Shown here: positions 17,177-24,433 of the stretch, piece after piece
Layout of the letters: the number at the start of each line of letters is the position of its first letter
Position numbering within the stretch: position 1 is the stretch's first letter
Source: UBA5109 sp038148755
GTDB taxonomy: Bacteria; Pseudomonadota; Gammaproteobacteria; Pseudomonadales; Pseudohongiellaceae
DNA: 64,000 bases
Reading direction: 5' to 3'
Assembly: GCA_038148755.1 (NCBI GenBank)
Contig: JAYQWA010000003.1
Span: forward strand, 124,001 to 188,000
Program-made: the position numbers and the translations under genes
Notes under the pieces: model-generated
Seen by the model: the letters and a program-made list of their open reading frames with translations, nothing else
What the model was told of the DNA's origin: nothing
Database searches by the model: none

Positions 17177-17571
17177 CTTATACGCAAGCAAATTCATTCT
17201 GGATCAATCATCCGTAAAAAAAATTGCTTTTTCCCGTTTATTAGAGATTCATGAGCTCAAGATAATGAATATTTATAGATTTAGTTCGAAGTATTACCAT
17301 ACGCAGCACTATTATTAGAGAATTTTAAAAAGACTCAGAAGGTTACAATTAGGCAAGTGCAAAATGTAGTAATTTTTGTGAAATAGGAGGATTAAAAGAG
17401 CAGGGTGTATTTAGTTTTGCTAAATGCCTGATGTCGGAAAATCAAGGCGGACTTCCTAGTGGCTGAAAGCATACGAAAATTTACTGAAATGCAAAATCAG
17501 CTATACGTTGTGGTCCAGCTGTTAGCCAGGTAAAGTTGAAAAATATATGACGCTACTTTGGCAAGTGTTTC

Positions 17572-18054
17572 ATGCTGCGTTGGATTAAAAAAATAGTGAT
17601 GAGCTTATTAACCCTTTTGGTGGTGCTCGTTATAGCTGGAGCCGGACTACTCTTTAAGCTTGGCGTGGATAGCCGCAAGATGACTGTTGAGCTGGGCCTG
17701 CAGGATGGTCGACTGATGCCCTGTCCGACTTCTCCCAATTGTGTTTGTAGCGATGAAGACAATGCGGACAGTCACTACATCGCTCCCATTTCAGATCCCG
17801 AGGGTTCACGCTGGAGTCTATTGGTTGAAACTGTTAGTAGCATAGAGGGTGCGACACTGGTCAGTTTAGAGGACACTTACGCGCGTTTTACCTTTATCAC
17901 TCCCATAATCGGCTTCATGGATGATGTGGAATTCCATCAGCGTCCAGAAAAAGGTGAAATAGCAGTTCGTTCGGCCTCAAGGGTCGGACAAGGTGATCTA
18001 AACGCCAACCGTAACCGAGTGGAAGCTATCCGCGAGAAGCTGAAAAATCTTTAG
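17572..18054 (+). CDS. DUF1499 membrane-anchored protein
   Basis: 160 residues: a hydrophobic N-terminal segment (about residues 7-25, MSLLTLLVVLVIAGAGLLF) then a soluble domain. The domain shows the DUF1499 pattern: LMPCPTSPNCVCSDE near the start, DDVEFHQ in the middle and IAVRSASRVGQGDLNANRNRV near the end. The function of DUF1499 is not established. Homologues often sit with lipocalin, SDR and flavoprotein genes, as here. It lies 48 bp before the broken lipocalin on the same strand. Confidence 0.82.
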   Translation: MLRWIKKIVMSLLTLLVVLVIAGAGLLFKLGVDSRKMTVELGLQDGRLMPCPTSPNCVCSDEDNADSHYIAPISDPEGSRWSLLVETVSSIEGATLVSLEDTYARFTFITPIIGFMDDVEFHQRPEKGEIAVRSASRVGQGDLNANRNRVEAIREKLKNL

Positions 18055-18102
18055 GGCATTAGGCGCTAAAGAATTTTAACCTTAACTGGAAATCACTAAA
18101 CC

Positions 18103-18670
18103 GTGCATTATTTCCTTGGTGAAAAAATACAAATTATTAAAAAGAAACAGTTTTATAAAGTAAGTGTTTTTTTATTTCTTATCATTTCTGGATGTACCGG
18201 CATTCCGGATGGAATAACGCCAGTTAATAACTTTAATTTGGATTTCTATTTAGGTACTTGGTATGAAGTTGCTAGACTTGATAATCGCTTGGGAGGGAAT
18301 GTCGCAGGTAACAGCTCACTATAGCCGCAATGCAGATGGTTCTGTACGAGTAATAAATCGTGGTTATCCAGAAGAATCAGGTTCTTGGGAAGAAGTGGAA
18401 GGTAAAGCAGTATTTGTAAATGATGAGAACACTGGACACCTTAAGGTTTCTTTTTTCGGCCCGTTCTATTCGTCATATGTCGTATTCGAGATGTCAGACA
18501 ACTACAGCTAGAGTTACGTCACAGGAAATACCAGGGATTATTTATGGTTACTGTCAAGAACACCCGAAGTTGATGACACTTTAAGAACTGCTTTTACTGC
18601 ACGTGCTAGAGAACTGGGCTTTGCCTATCAAGATATCCTATGGATAGATCAATCAATAAATTTAGAATAA
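18103..18670 (+). pseudogene. blc: Outer-membrane lipoprotein lipocalin (Blc-like), broken by frameshift and stop
   Basis: Lipocalin signatures lie in two frames. Frame one encodes a lipoprotein signal with lipobox ISGC and FYLGTWYEVARLDNRL, then stops at 18322-18324. The next frame carries GMSQVTAHYSRNADGSVRV, GKAVFVNDENTGHLKVSF and SSYVVFEMSDNYS, then TAG at 18509-18511. After the TAG the same frame goes on with RDYLWLLSRTP, a Blc hallmark, to TAA at 18668. Removing one A from the GGGAATG near 18296-18300 would rejoin frames one and two. Intact Blc binds lysophospholipids at the outer membrane. Two separate lesions favour a true pseudogene over a single sequencing error. Confidence 0.85.
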
Positions 18671-18699
18671 CCAAGGTTTTAACAAGTAGATTATCTCCG

Positions 18700-19413
18700 T
18701 CAGGCTGGAATCTCTTTTCCGTCCCAGGCAAAACATTTTCCGCTATCGTCCTTGTGCAGCTTTTCAATTACCAGTGCCAGTTGAATAGCAGCCTTGGCAG
18801 GACTAAATAACTTGTCTTTATCTACTCTGGCCTGAAAGGGTTTGGAAAGTCTGCTGTCAACCGTGCCGGGATGTAGACTTACGATCACAGCATGTTTGTT
18901 AAATCGGGAATATTCTATAGCAGCTGTTTTGATCAGCATGTTAAGTGCAGCTTTTGAGGCGCGGTAGGAGTACCAGCCACCAAGACGATTATCACTGATG
19001 CTGCCAACGCGCGCACTTAATGCGGCAAAAACTGCCTTTTGTTCACTTTTCAGCAACGGCAGGAAACTTTTCATTAACAGAGCCGGGCCGATAGTGTTGA
19101 TTTCAAATACCTTGGTCAGGTTGGTCTCATCCAGCTTTTTCAGTGTTTTTTCTGGCTGTAGCTCTCCTTCATCATGGAGAATTCCTGTTGCCACGATCAC
19201 CAGATCAAGGCTTAGTGGTTCAATATTTGCTGCAGCCTGCTCGATACTTTGCGTATCAAGCAGATCAATAGCAGACGTTTTTACCCTTGGATCACTATGC
19301 TGGATTGGCCTGCGTGAGAAAGCATAAATCCTGCCTGTCTTTTCATGGGAAAGATAATGCTCCAATAGCGCATGACCAATTCCTCCAGTTACACCGATAA
19401 TGGCAATGTTCAT
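18700..19413 (-). CDS. Short-chain dehydrogenase/reductase (CsgA-like)
   Basis: 237 residues. The NAD(P) loop is GVTGGIGHALLEHY; the catalytic set is ALSARVGS (Ser) and YSYRASKAAL (Tyr and Lys); HPGTVDSRL follows as in the C-factor/CsgA subgroup. The substrate is unknown. Its ATG overlaps the stop of the renalase-like gene in an ATGA 4-bp overlap, so it is translationally coupled as the third gene of the DUF3429-flavoprotein-SDR operon. Confidence 0.88.
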   Translation of the reverse strand: MNIAIIGVTGGIGHALLEHYLSHEKTGRIYAFSRRPIQHSDPRVKTSAIDLLDTQSIEQAAANIEPLSLDLVIVATGILHDEGELQPEKTLKKLDETNLTKVFEINTIGPALLMKSFLPLLKSEQKAVFAALSARVGSISDNRLGGWYSYRASKAALNMLIKTAAIEYSRFNKHAVIVSLHPGTVDSRLSKPFQARVDKDKLFSPAKAAIQLALVIEKLHKDDSGKCFAWDGKEIPA

Positions 19414-20402
19414 AATAGTGTTTCCAGAGCATCGGCAAGTTTCATGGCGCTGATAAAAGCCCCTTCGACACGACCCTCTACAGCCCAGTCACCACAGGCA
19501 GCAAGCCTGCTTGCGGGATCAATTAAATAGTCTTGTTTCAAGGGAGTTTCGACTCGAGAGTATCGCCAACGTTGAAGGGAAATAAGCTTGGGATGCGGCA
19601 ATACTATTGGTAATAATTGGCTAAGCTCTGACAGAATTTCTTTAATTATCTCTTCTTTGGGGCGTTCAACGTTTTGCGCGGCCCAGCTATTACTTGTCTG
19701 AATAACAAGTGTGGGAGCTGATTCTCTTCCAGGTTTACTTGAGTTGAGCATAATCCACTCCACAGGAGAGTTTTTCACTTTGGCTGCATCAAAAGGAAGC
19801 GGTGGTAAATCCTTGTAAGCCAGCATCAAGGCAAAACATGGACTCATGACAACAGACTCAAGTCCTTCCTCCCCAGTAAGAAATTCTTGTGGAAATTGTT
19901 CAGAGAATAATTCGGCGGTTTGTGCTGCAGGGGCTGTACTAATGACCCAATCGTAATTTATTTCCAAGGGTTGTTCTTCGGTTTGAAGTTGCCAGCCATT
20001 TACAGCCTGATTCAGGCGCAAGATATGGGTTTTAAAAAGGATATCCTTATCTGCAGCCAACTTCTTACATAGGCCAGTCATGGCAGGCTTGCCAATATAG
20101 TGAGGTTCAAACCACTGGCGTGTGTAGGATTTTTCGCCTGCGGCCAGTGTGATGACATGTGGTTGCCATTCCGTGATAGTGTCATTATCTAAATAAGTGG
20201 AAAGAAACTGTTTAAATACCCGACTACGTGCGGTAAAAAACTGCGCTCCATGGTCAAACTCATAGCCATCCATTCTTCTTGTCGCCATCCGTCCACCAAC
20301 ACCCTGTGATTTTTCAATCAAGGTTACATTTGCATATTGGTGCAAGCGATTGACCAATGTCAGTCCTGCCATGCCAGCTCCAATGATGGCTACATTTTTC
20401 AT
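19410..20402 (-). CDS. Renalase-like FAD-dependent amine oxidase family protein
   Basis: 330 residues from ATG 20402; a longer in-frame extension upstream overlaps DUF3429 and lacks family similarity. The N-terminus is a classic FAD-binding fold: VAIIGAGMAGLTLVNRL, then GVGGRMATRR and EFDHGAQFFTAR, typical of renalase-like NAD(P)/FAD oxidoreductases. C-terminal LAACGDWAVEGRVEGAFISA is the second FAD contact. Renalases oxidise isomeric dihydronicotinamides; the bacterial role in this operon context is not known. It overlaps both neighbours by 4 bp (ATGA). Confidence 0.86.
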   Translation of the reverse strand: MKNVAIIGAGMAGLTLVNRLHQYANVTLIEKSQGVGGRMATRRMDGYEFDHGAQFFTARSRVFKQFLSTYLDNDTITEWQPHVITLAAGEKSYTRQWFEPHYIGKPAMTGLCKKLAADKDILFKTHILRLNQAVNGWQLQTEEQPLEINYDWVISTAPAAQTAELFSEQFPQEFLTGEEGLESVVMSPCFALMLAYKDLPPLPFDAAKVKNSPVEWIMLNSSKPGRESAPTLVIQTSNSWAAQNVERPKEEIIKEILSELSQLLPIVLPHPKLISLQRWRYSRVETPLKQDYLIDPASRLAACGDWAVEGRVEGAFISAMKLADALETLL

Positions 20403-20848
20403 GAAAAGGCAGCAGCCACTAAAAGACTGGAAATAACGGCAATGCTTATAATCAGACGCGATTGAAAATAATCTTGGGCAATGAAATTGCCACCACGCAA
20501 TATAAAATCGATGTATAAAAGAACCACTAAAGGCAGCGTGAGCAGCACCATGAACAGCTGTGGAGACGCAAGCAACCAGCTCAACCAGATTCCGACGGTA
20601 ATGATATTGCTGCTTATAAAGAGGCTCGGCCTGGCAAAGCCAAGAGACAACTGTTGCCCCCAATGAATTCCATTAAGAAAAGTTACAATAACCAGGCCAT
20701 AAGTGGCTGTGAGATTTGTGACGTTTCCAAGCACGGGTAGCGATGATATATCCAGCAGCAGAAGAATCGCGCCCACAATGAAAGGAAGTGATCCTGCATA
20801 AATTAACGCATGAGGCAAATTGGTTGTAGAAAAGCGCTTTGTGGTCAT
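20399..20848 (-). CDS. DUF3429 membrane protein
   Basis: 149 residues with four to five hydrophobic segments: ALIYAGSLPFIVGAILLLL, TYGLVIVTFLNGIHWG, NIITVGIWLSWLLASP, LLTLPLVVLLYIDF and a C-terminal helix. NGIHWG and YIDFILRGG fit the DUF3429 family. Function unknown. It is the first gene of the three-gene operon and divergent from DUF2256 across about 210 bp, where both promoters must lie. Confidence 0.8.
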   Translation of the reverse strand: MTTKRFSTTNLPHALIYAGSLPFIVGAILLLLDISSLPVLGNVTNLTATYGLVIVTFLNGIHWGQQLSLGFARPSLFISSNIITVGIWLSWLLASPQLFMVLLTLPLVVLLYIDFILRGGNFIAQDYFQSRLIISIAVISSLLVAAAFS

Positions 20849-21056
20849 CAGTACTTAAGCAAAATAAATTTTGTTATCTAATACGGGTTTTAATTTGAAT
20901 AAGATCACTTGAAGTAATAACAGAATATGTAATCTAATTTTTATGAAAGGCCGTATTTATAATTAATGTTTATATATTTTCCCATCTGCTTGAACGAAAT
21001 ATGATGATTTAGTAGGTGACTGCTTAACAGAATATAGATGTTTAATGGACTGAAAC

Positions 21057-21254
21057 ATGACTCACGCCAAGAGAATCCTTCCTGAAAAAAATTGTCAGTA
21101 TTGCCAGCGGCCGTTTAAGTGGCGAAAAAAATGGTGGCGCTGTTGGGATGATGTGAAATATTGCAGTAAATACTGTAAGCAAGTCGCTAAAAGGGCCAGC
21201 AACAAGCCTCAAGCAAATCTATGTGCTTTAGCTAGTGTTGAAGATGAATTTTAG
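21057..21254 (+). CDS. DUF2256 zinc-ribbon-like small protein
   Basis: 65 residues. LPEKNCQYCQRPFKWRKKWWRCWDDVKYCSKYCK is seen as consecutive short motifs: KNCQYC, FKWRKKWWRCW and VKYCSKYC. The two Cys pairs (CxxC and CxxxC) suggest a zinc site. The pattern matches DUF2256, often encoded beside photolyase/cryptochrome genes. No photolyase is encoded in this window. Function unknown. Confidence 0.85.
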   Translation: MTHAKRILPEKNCQYCQRPFKWRKKWWRCWDDVKYCSKYCKQVAKRASNKPQANLCALASVEDEF

Positions 21255-21673
21255 TAAGGCTCTTTAGCTGTAATGACTATGTTGCCTGTTGCCAGCTGGT
21301 GTGAATAACTATCTCAAAGACAGCATTTCTCAGCAAGCAGGGGAGGCCTGCTTAATTTATTTAAACCTGTTTTCTATAATTGTCTTCGCCTTGTTTTATT
21401 GTCTAGATTCCAAACTTGGATTCTTACCGTATTCTGACCGTATTCTTCCCCACATCATTTAGGTATAACTTAGGGATAAATTGAATATTTTATAGCTGGT
21501 TTGCTGAGATCAATAGATTGATGCCAATAGAATATAATCAGGAAAACCCAAGTTTCTTTTACTCGAACAACTTCTTGTTCTCTGCCAAATACATCTAGTT
21601 TCATAGTTTTTTAAGAGGGTCGGCTTTTGGCCAGAAGCTGTCGTTTATACATTATAAAAAATTGAATATTGAT
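21255..21673. other. 419-bp intergenic region, AT-rich, weak hairpin
   Basis: No gene seen. A 7-bp stem AAGCAGG/CCTGCTT at 21335-21353 followed by AATTTATTT could end the DUF2256 transcript, but the T-run is poor. The rest is AT-rich and marks the change to the more AT-rich block that runs to ssrA. I looked for a copy of the ssrA 3' end here as an attachment site and saw none. Confidence 0.4.
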
Positions 21674-22480
21674 TTAGGGAAGATCATTCATGCATGGACG
21701 AGGATCCCACATAGATCTATCTGCTTCTCGTCGGAAATGTGAGCTGGTTACAAAATCTTCATAAAGATATGTTGGGTCTTGAACAATCGTTGTGATGACT
21801 AACCAATCGCTATCATCTGGACCTTTAAAAAAATCGAATAATTCAATCACTTTTGCATTTTCGCTTACTGGTGCCCCATTTGCTCTTAACCATGCTTCAG
21901 TCAAATGATCCGTTTCAACTTTGAGAGAGCCATACTGAGGCCCATTATCCCTTGGGTTTACTAGTCCAAAAAAACCTCTATCAGGGAATTGGTCATATTC
22001 CCAACTAGCCTTGGAGTACCCTTGTAAAGTATTTTGAATATTTTGAGGTAGTTCGCTGTTAAAAATAAATCTACGAATTTGTTGACCAAAATCAGTTTCT
22101 AAATTTAGAACTGAATCTGTCTCCCACTTAAGTCTAAAACGTAATGGTTGCCGCATAATTCCTGCTGCGCCATAAGCTAAACAAGAACCCGATGTAGTTT
22201 CATCCCAGGATTGTCCTTTTTGGATACCCTGAGGATTGTATGGAATACTGGAAAAGTCACCTTTATCTGGGATTCGCATACGCCAAAGCCAATCTTCATT
22301 AATAATTGAAACCCACTGTCCTTCAAGGTTTTCTTCAATTAGATTCACTGGAGCCATTTCTCTTGGAGAAAACTCAACACGTTCCTGTAAATTTTGATCT
22401 TCCGTTTGACCAAATACAGTTCCTGTGGCTAGCAATAAGGCCACTAGTTGCAACTTGGTTTTTTGTAGTGATATTTTCAT
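21674..22480 (-). CDS. Cassette 2 gene A: exported protein of unknown function
   Basis: 268 residues, Sec signal ending ATGTVFGQ. It is the paralogue of the protein at 11979-12776: LEGQWVSIINEDWLWRMRIP, GSCLAYGAAGIMRQPLRF, an RRFIFN strand, WLRANGAPVSE and DPTYLYEDF. The second half carries an FFKGPDDSDWLVITTIVQD stretch matching the cassette 1 protein. No catalytic motif seen. Codon use is more AT-rich than in cassette 1. It is the last gene of the operon, 8 bp after the MBL gene. Confidence 0.75.
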   Translation of the reverse strand: MKISLQKTKLQLVALLLATGTVFGQTEDQNLQERVEFSPREMAPVNLIEENLEGQWVSIINEDWLWRMRIPDKGDFSSIPYNPQGIQKGQSWDETTSGSCLAYGAAGIMRQPLRFRLKWETDSVLNLETDFGQQIRRFIFNSELPQNIQNTLQGYSKASWEYDQFPDRGFFGLVNPRDNGPQYGSLKVETDHLTEAWLRANGAPVSENAKVIELFDFFKGPDDSDWLVITTIVQDPTYLYEDFVTSSHFRREADRSMWDPRPCMNDLP

Positions 22481-22488
22481 CTTTATAC

Positions 22489-23475
22489 TTATTGAGCTAA
22501 GCCATTGTAAATGGCAGAAATAAATGAATCAGGTGAAACAAACCCGTTACCATATCTGCCGTCATAATCTCTGGAAATGTCTGCTTCTAGAGTTTCATCC
22601 AAACTCATGCCTTGATTGATGAAATGCTGAACTCTATCCCGAATTATCGTAATCATGTCTCGATACTCGACAATATCTGCTTCATCAGCGATACGACCGT
22701 GACCGGAAACTATCAGTGTACCTCCTTCCTGATTATGTCTTGGAACAGCTATTCTTATTATTGAATTTAGGGCATCTATTATTCCATTTATATGTCCAAA
22801 ATTGCTTTGATCTATAAATGGGTAACTGTCTGAAACATAAAGATCTCCTGCGCTAATTACTTCTGAACCCCTGAAATAAACAATAATGTCGCCATTTGTA
22901 TGTGCGGGTCCGAAATAAAACATTAAAACTGCTTCTCCATTAAAAAAGAAATCATATTGTTCCCCGATAAAAACTTCTGTAGGCCAAAGTTCAAATGGAA
23001 TTTCAGGATTAGCCGTCGCCATGGTCAGCATAGTATTTTCATGCGCTATGACTTCAGCGCCAGTGCCAAATGTTTCTTCCGAGTCTCGGGTACCAGCTCC
23101 AATAGCAAATGAACGGCCAGCAGCCTTGATAATTTGATTTCCTCCGGTGTGATCCTGATGGGCATGTGTGTTAATAACGTACCTAATGATTTTTCCAGGT
23201 GCGAGATTGTTAATTTCTTCCAATATTTTTGGTGCTATTTCCGAATATTGAGTATCTACAACTAAAACCCCATCATCTCCAATTTGCAAGGTGATATTTC
23301 CACCAGATCCCTGTAAAAGCCATATGTTACCCTGTATATGAAAAGACTTAACTTCTGTTTCAGAGATGTTATTTTGACCATAGACAACAGGGGTTAAAAA
23401 CAAAACCAAGAGGACAGAAAGAACTTTCTTAAAAAAAATGGTATCACTACACATAGCAAATATTTTCCTCGACAC
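22489..23475 (-). CDS. Cassette 2 MBL-fold metallo-hydrolase, intact zinc motif
   Basis: 328 residues with an N-terminal signal (hydrophobic VLSVLLVLFLTPVVYGQ; the start may be at Met8). The MBL scaffold is complete: IQGNIWLLQGSGGNITLQIG, DDGVLVVDTQYS, INTHAHQDHTGGN (HxHxDH at residues 104-109), GPAHTNGDIIVYF, SAGDLYV and SGHGRIADEAD. All usual dinuclear zinc ligands are present, unlike the cassette 1 copy. A periplasmic hydrolase is expected; substrate unknown. Its start lies 3 bp after the B-type gene, so the two are probably translationally coupled. Confidence 0.88.
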   Translation of the reverse strand: MSRKIFAMCSDTIFFKKVLSVLLVLFLTPVVYGQNNISETEVKSFHIQGNIWLLQGSGGNITLQIGDDGVLVVDTQYSEIAPKILEEINNLAPGKIIRYVINTHAHQDHTGGNQIIKAAGRSFAIGAGTRDSEETFGTGAEVIAHENTMLTMATANPEIPFELWPTEVFIGEQYDFFFNGEAVLMFYFGPAHTNGDIIVYFRGSEVISAGDLYVSDSYPFIDQSNFGHINGIIDALNSIIRIAVPRHNQEGGTLIVSGHGRIADEADIVEYRDMITIIRDRVQHFINQGMSLDETLEADISRDYDGRYGNGFVSPDSFISAIYNGLAQ

Positions 23476-23478
23476 TCT

Positions 23479-24333
23479 TTACCTGACAATGTCTACATAT
23501 TCTGGAAGTGCAGTATGAGCTCCACCACGCGTAGACTCTAAAGGAATTCGCCATCTTAGGGAAAATTCTTCACTAGCATCTTGTGACTGCTCTGAATCAA
23601 TCATCCAGTGTGGAATAAACCCGAATTCACGATCCAGCTCTATAGCAGGTCGACAAGGGAAAGAAGATACTTCAGCTGAAAGAAGAGATTTAAATCCATT
23701 AGTACGAACAAATGGCTCTGTCAAATAAACAGGATCAGACACGATAGATACATGAGTAAGATATTTTCCATCCAACCCTAGAAAAAAATACTCATCTAAT
23801 GTCGCTTGATCACTTAATGCGACTCCGTTTCTTCTTATCCAACCTGCTTTTAGGTGGGTGGTATGAACTATCAGGGTATTTCCTTCAAAACGTCCAGTCG
23901 AAAAACCTCCCCATGTATGTGGATAATGATCACCAGGATGTGGGCGCCCATCCATCCAAATAGTCCGTTCTTGTTCCATCCACTCTATATAGGTATGAAA
24001 AGCGACAACCTGCTGGTTCACGGGATCCAACTCTTCAGTGATTCTAAGATTGCCTATCCCTCTAAATCCATATGAAGAAGGATGTGGCTTGCATTGATGC
24101 TCAGGTACGTTTAATAGGCCAGATTGCCAGGTATCGCCTCTTACCCGAGCTGCATCATTCACGGGGAGACCCGCATAATCTCCTGCTTCTGGTCCAGGAA
24201 TCCTTTCCTGAACATCTTCATGAAAAATTGCTCCCCAGTAACCAGCAATACCAGCCTGGGCCTGAAAAACTGGGGTGACCAGTAATACACTTAAAAAAAA
24301 TTCTGGGAGAACTCTCCTTAATATTAAGTACAT
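23479..24333 (-). CDS. Cassette 2 gene B: exported protein of unknown function
   Basis: 284 residues, signal ending VFQAQA. It shows GIAGYWGAIFHEDVQERIPG, DYAGLPVNDAARVRGD, a Cys in EHQCKPHPSS, GFRGIGNLRITEE, TIWMDGRPHPGD, HTWGGFSTGRFEGN, VHTTHLKAGWIRRNG and SDPVYLTEPF. These are the canonical motifs of a family I recognise as widespread but uncharacterised in environmental Proteobacteria. The cassette 1 copy keeps most but not the GRPHP segment. The regular beta-strand-like spacing and exported location suggest a binding or lipocalin-like role, which is inference. Confidence 0.77.
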   Translation of the reverse strand: MYLILRRVLPEFFLSVLLVTPVFQAQAGIAGYWGAIFHEDVQERIPGPEAGDYAGLPVNDAARVRGDTWQSGLLNVPEHQCKPHPSSYGFRGIGNLRITEELDPVNQQVVAFHTYIEWMEQERTIWMDGRPHPGDHYPHTWGGFSTGRFEGNTLIVHTTHLKAGWIRRNGVALSDQATLDEYFFLGLDGKYLTHVSIVSDPVYLTEPFVRTNGFKSLLSAEVSSFPCRPAIELDREFGFIPHWMIDSEQSQDASEEFSLRWRIPLESTRGGAHTALPEYVDIVR

Positions 24334-24433
24334 ATTAATTTCTGCCTTGCTTAATGTCAGATTCCAATAAACTTTATAATGAATTATTTCATGGCTTAAA
24401 ATATTATTGTGCCTATCCTGTCTTATGTAAGGC

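Larger units (their letters stand above)
16860..17571. other. 712-bp intergenic region with terminator and candidate small RNA
   Basis: No convincing protein gene is visible. It holds the intrinsic terminator of the amidohydrolase unit (16880-16918), a minus-strand two-hairpin structure (17075-17176, listed separately) and AT-rich sequence up to the DUF1499 gene. An open frame at 17115-17318 (plus) has no family features and overlaps the hairpins, so I do not call it a gene. Confidence 0.6.

Noticed and set aside
17115..17318. 67-codon frame on the plus strand
   Set aside because: No motif, unusual composition, and it overlaps the hairpins of the candidate small RNA.
20403..20663. N-terminal extension of the renalase-like flavoprotein
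   Set aside because: The extra residues overlap DUF3429 in another frame; the FAD fold begins right at ATG 20402, which overlaps the DUF3429 stop in the usual ATGA form.
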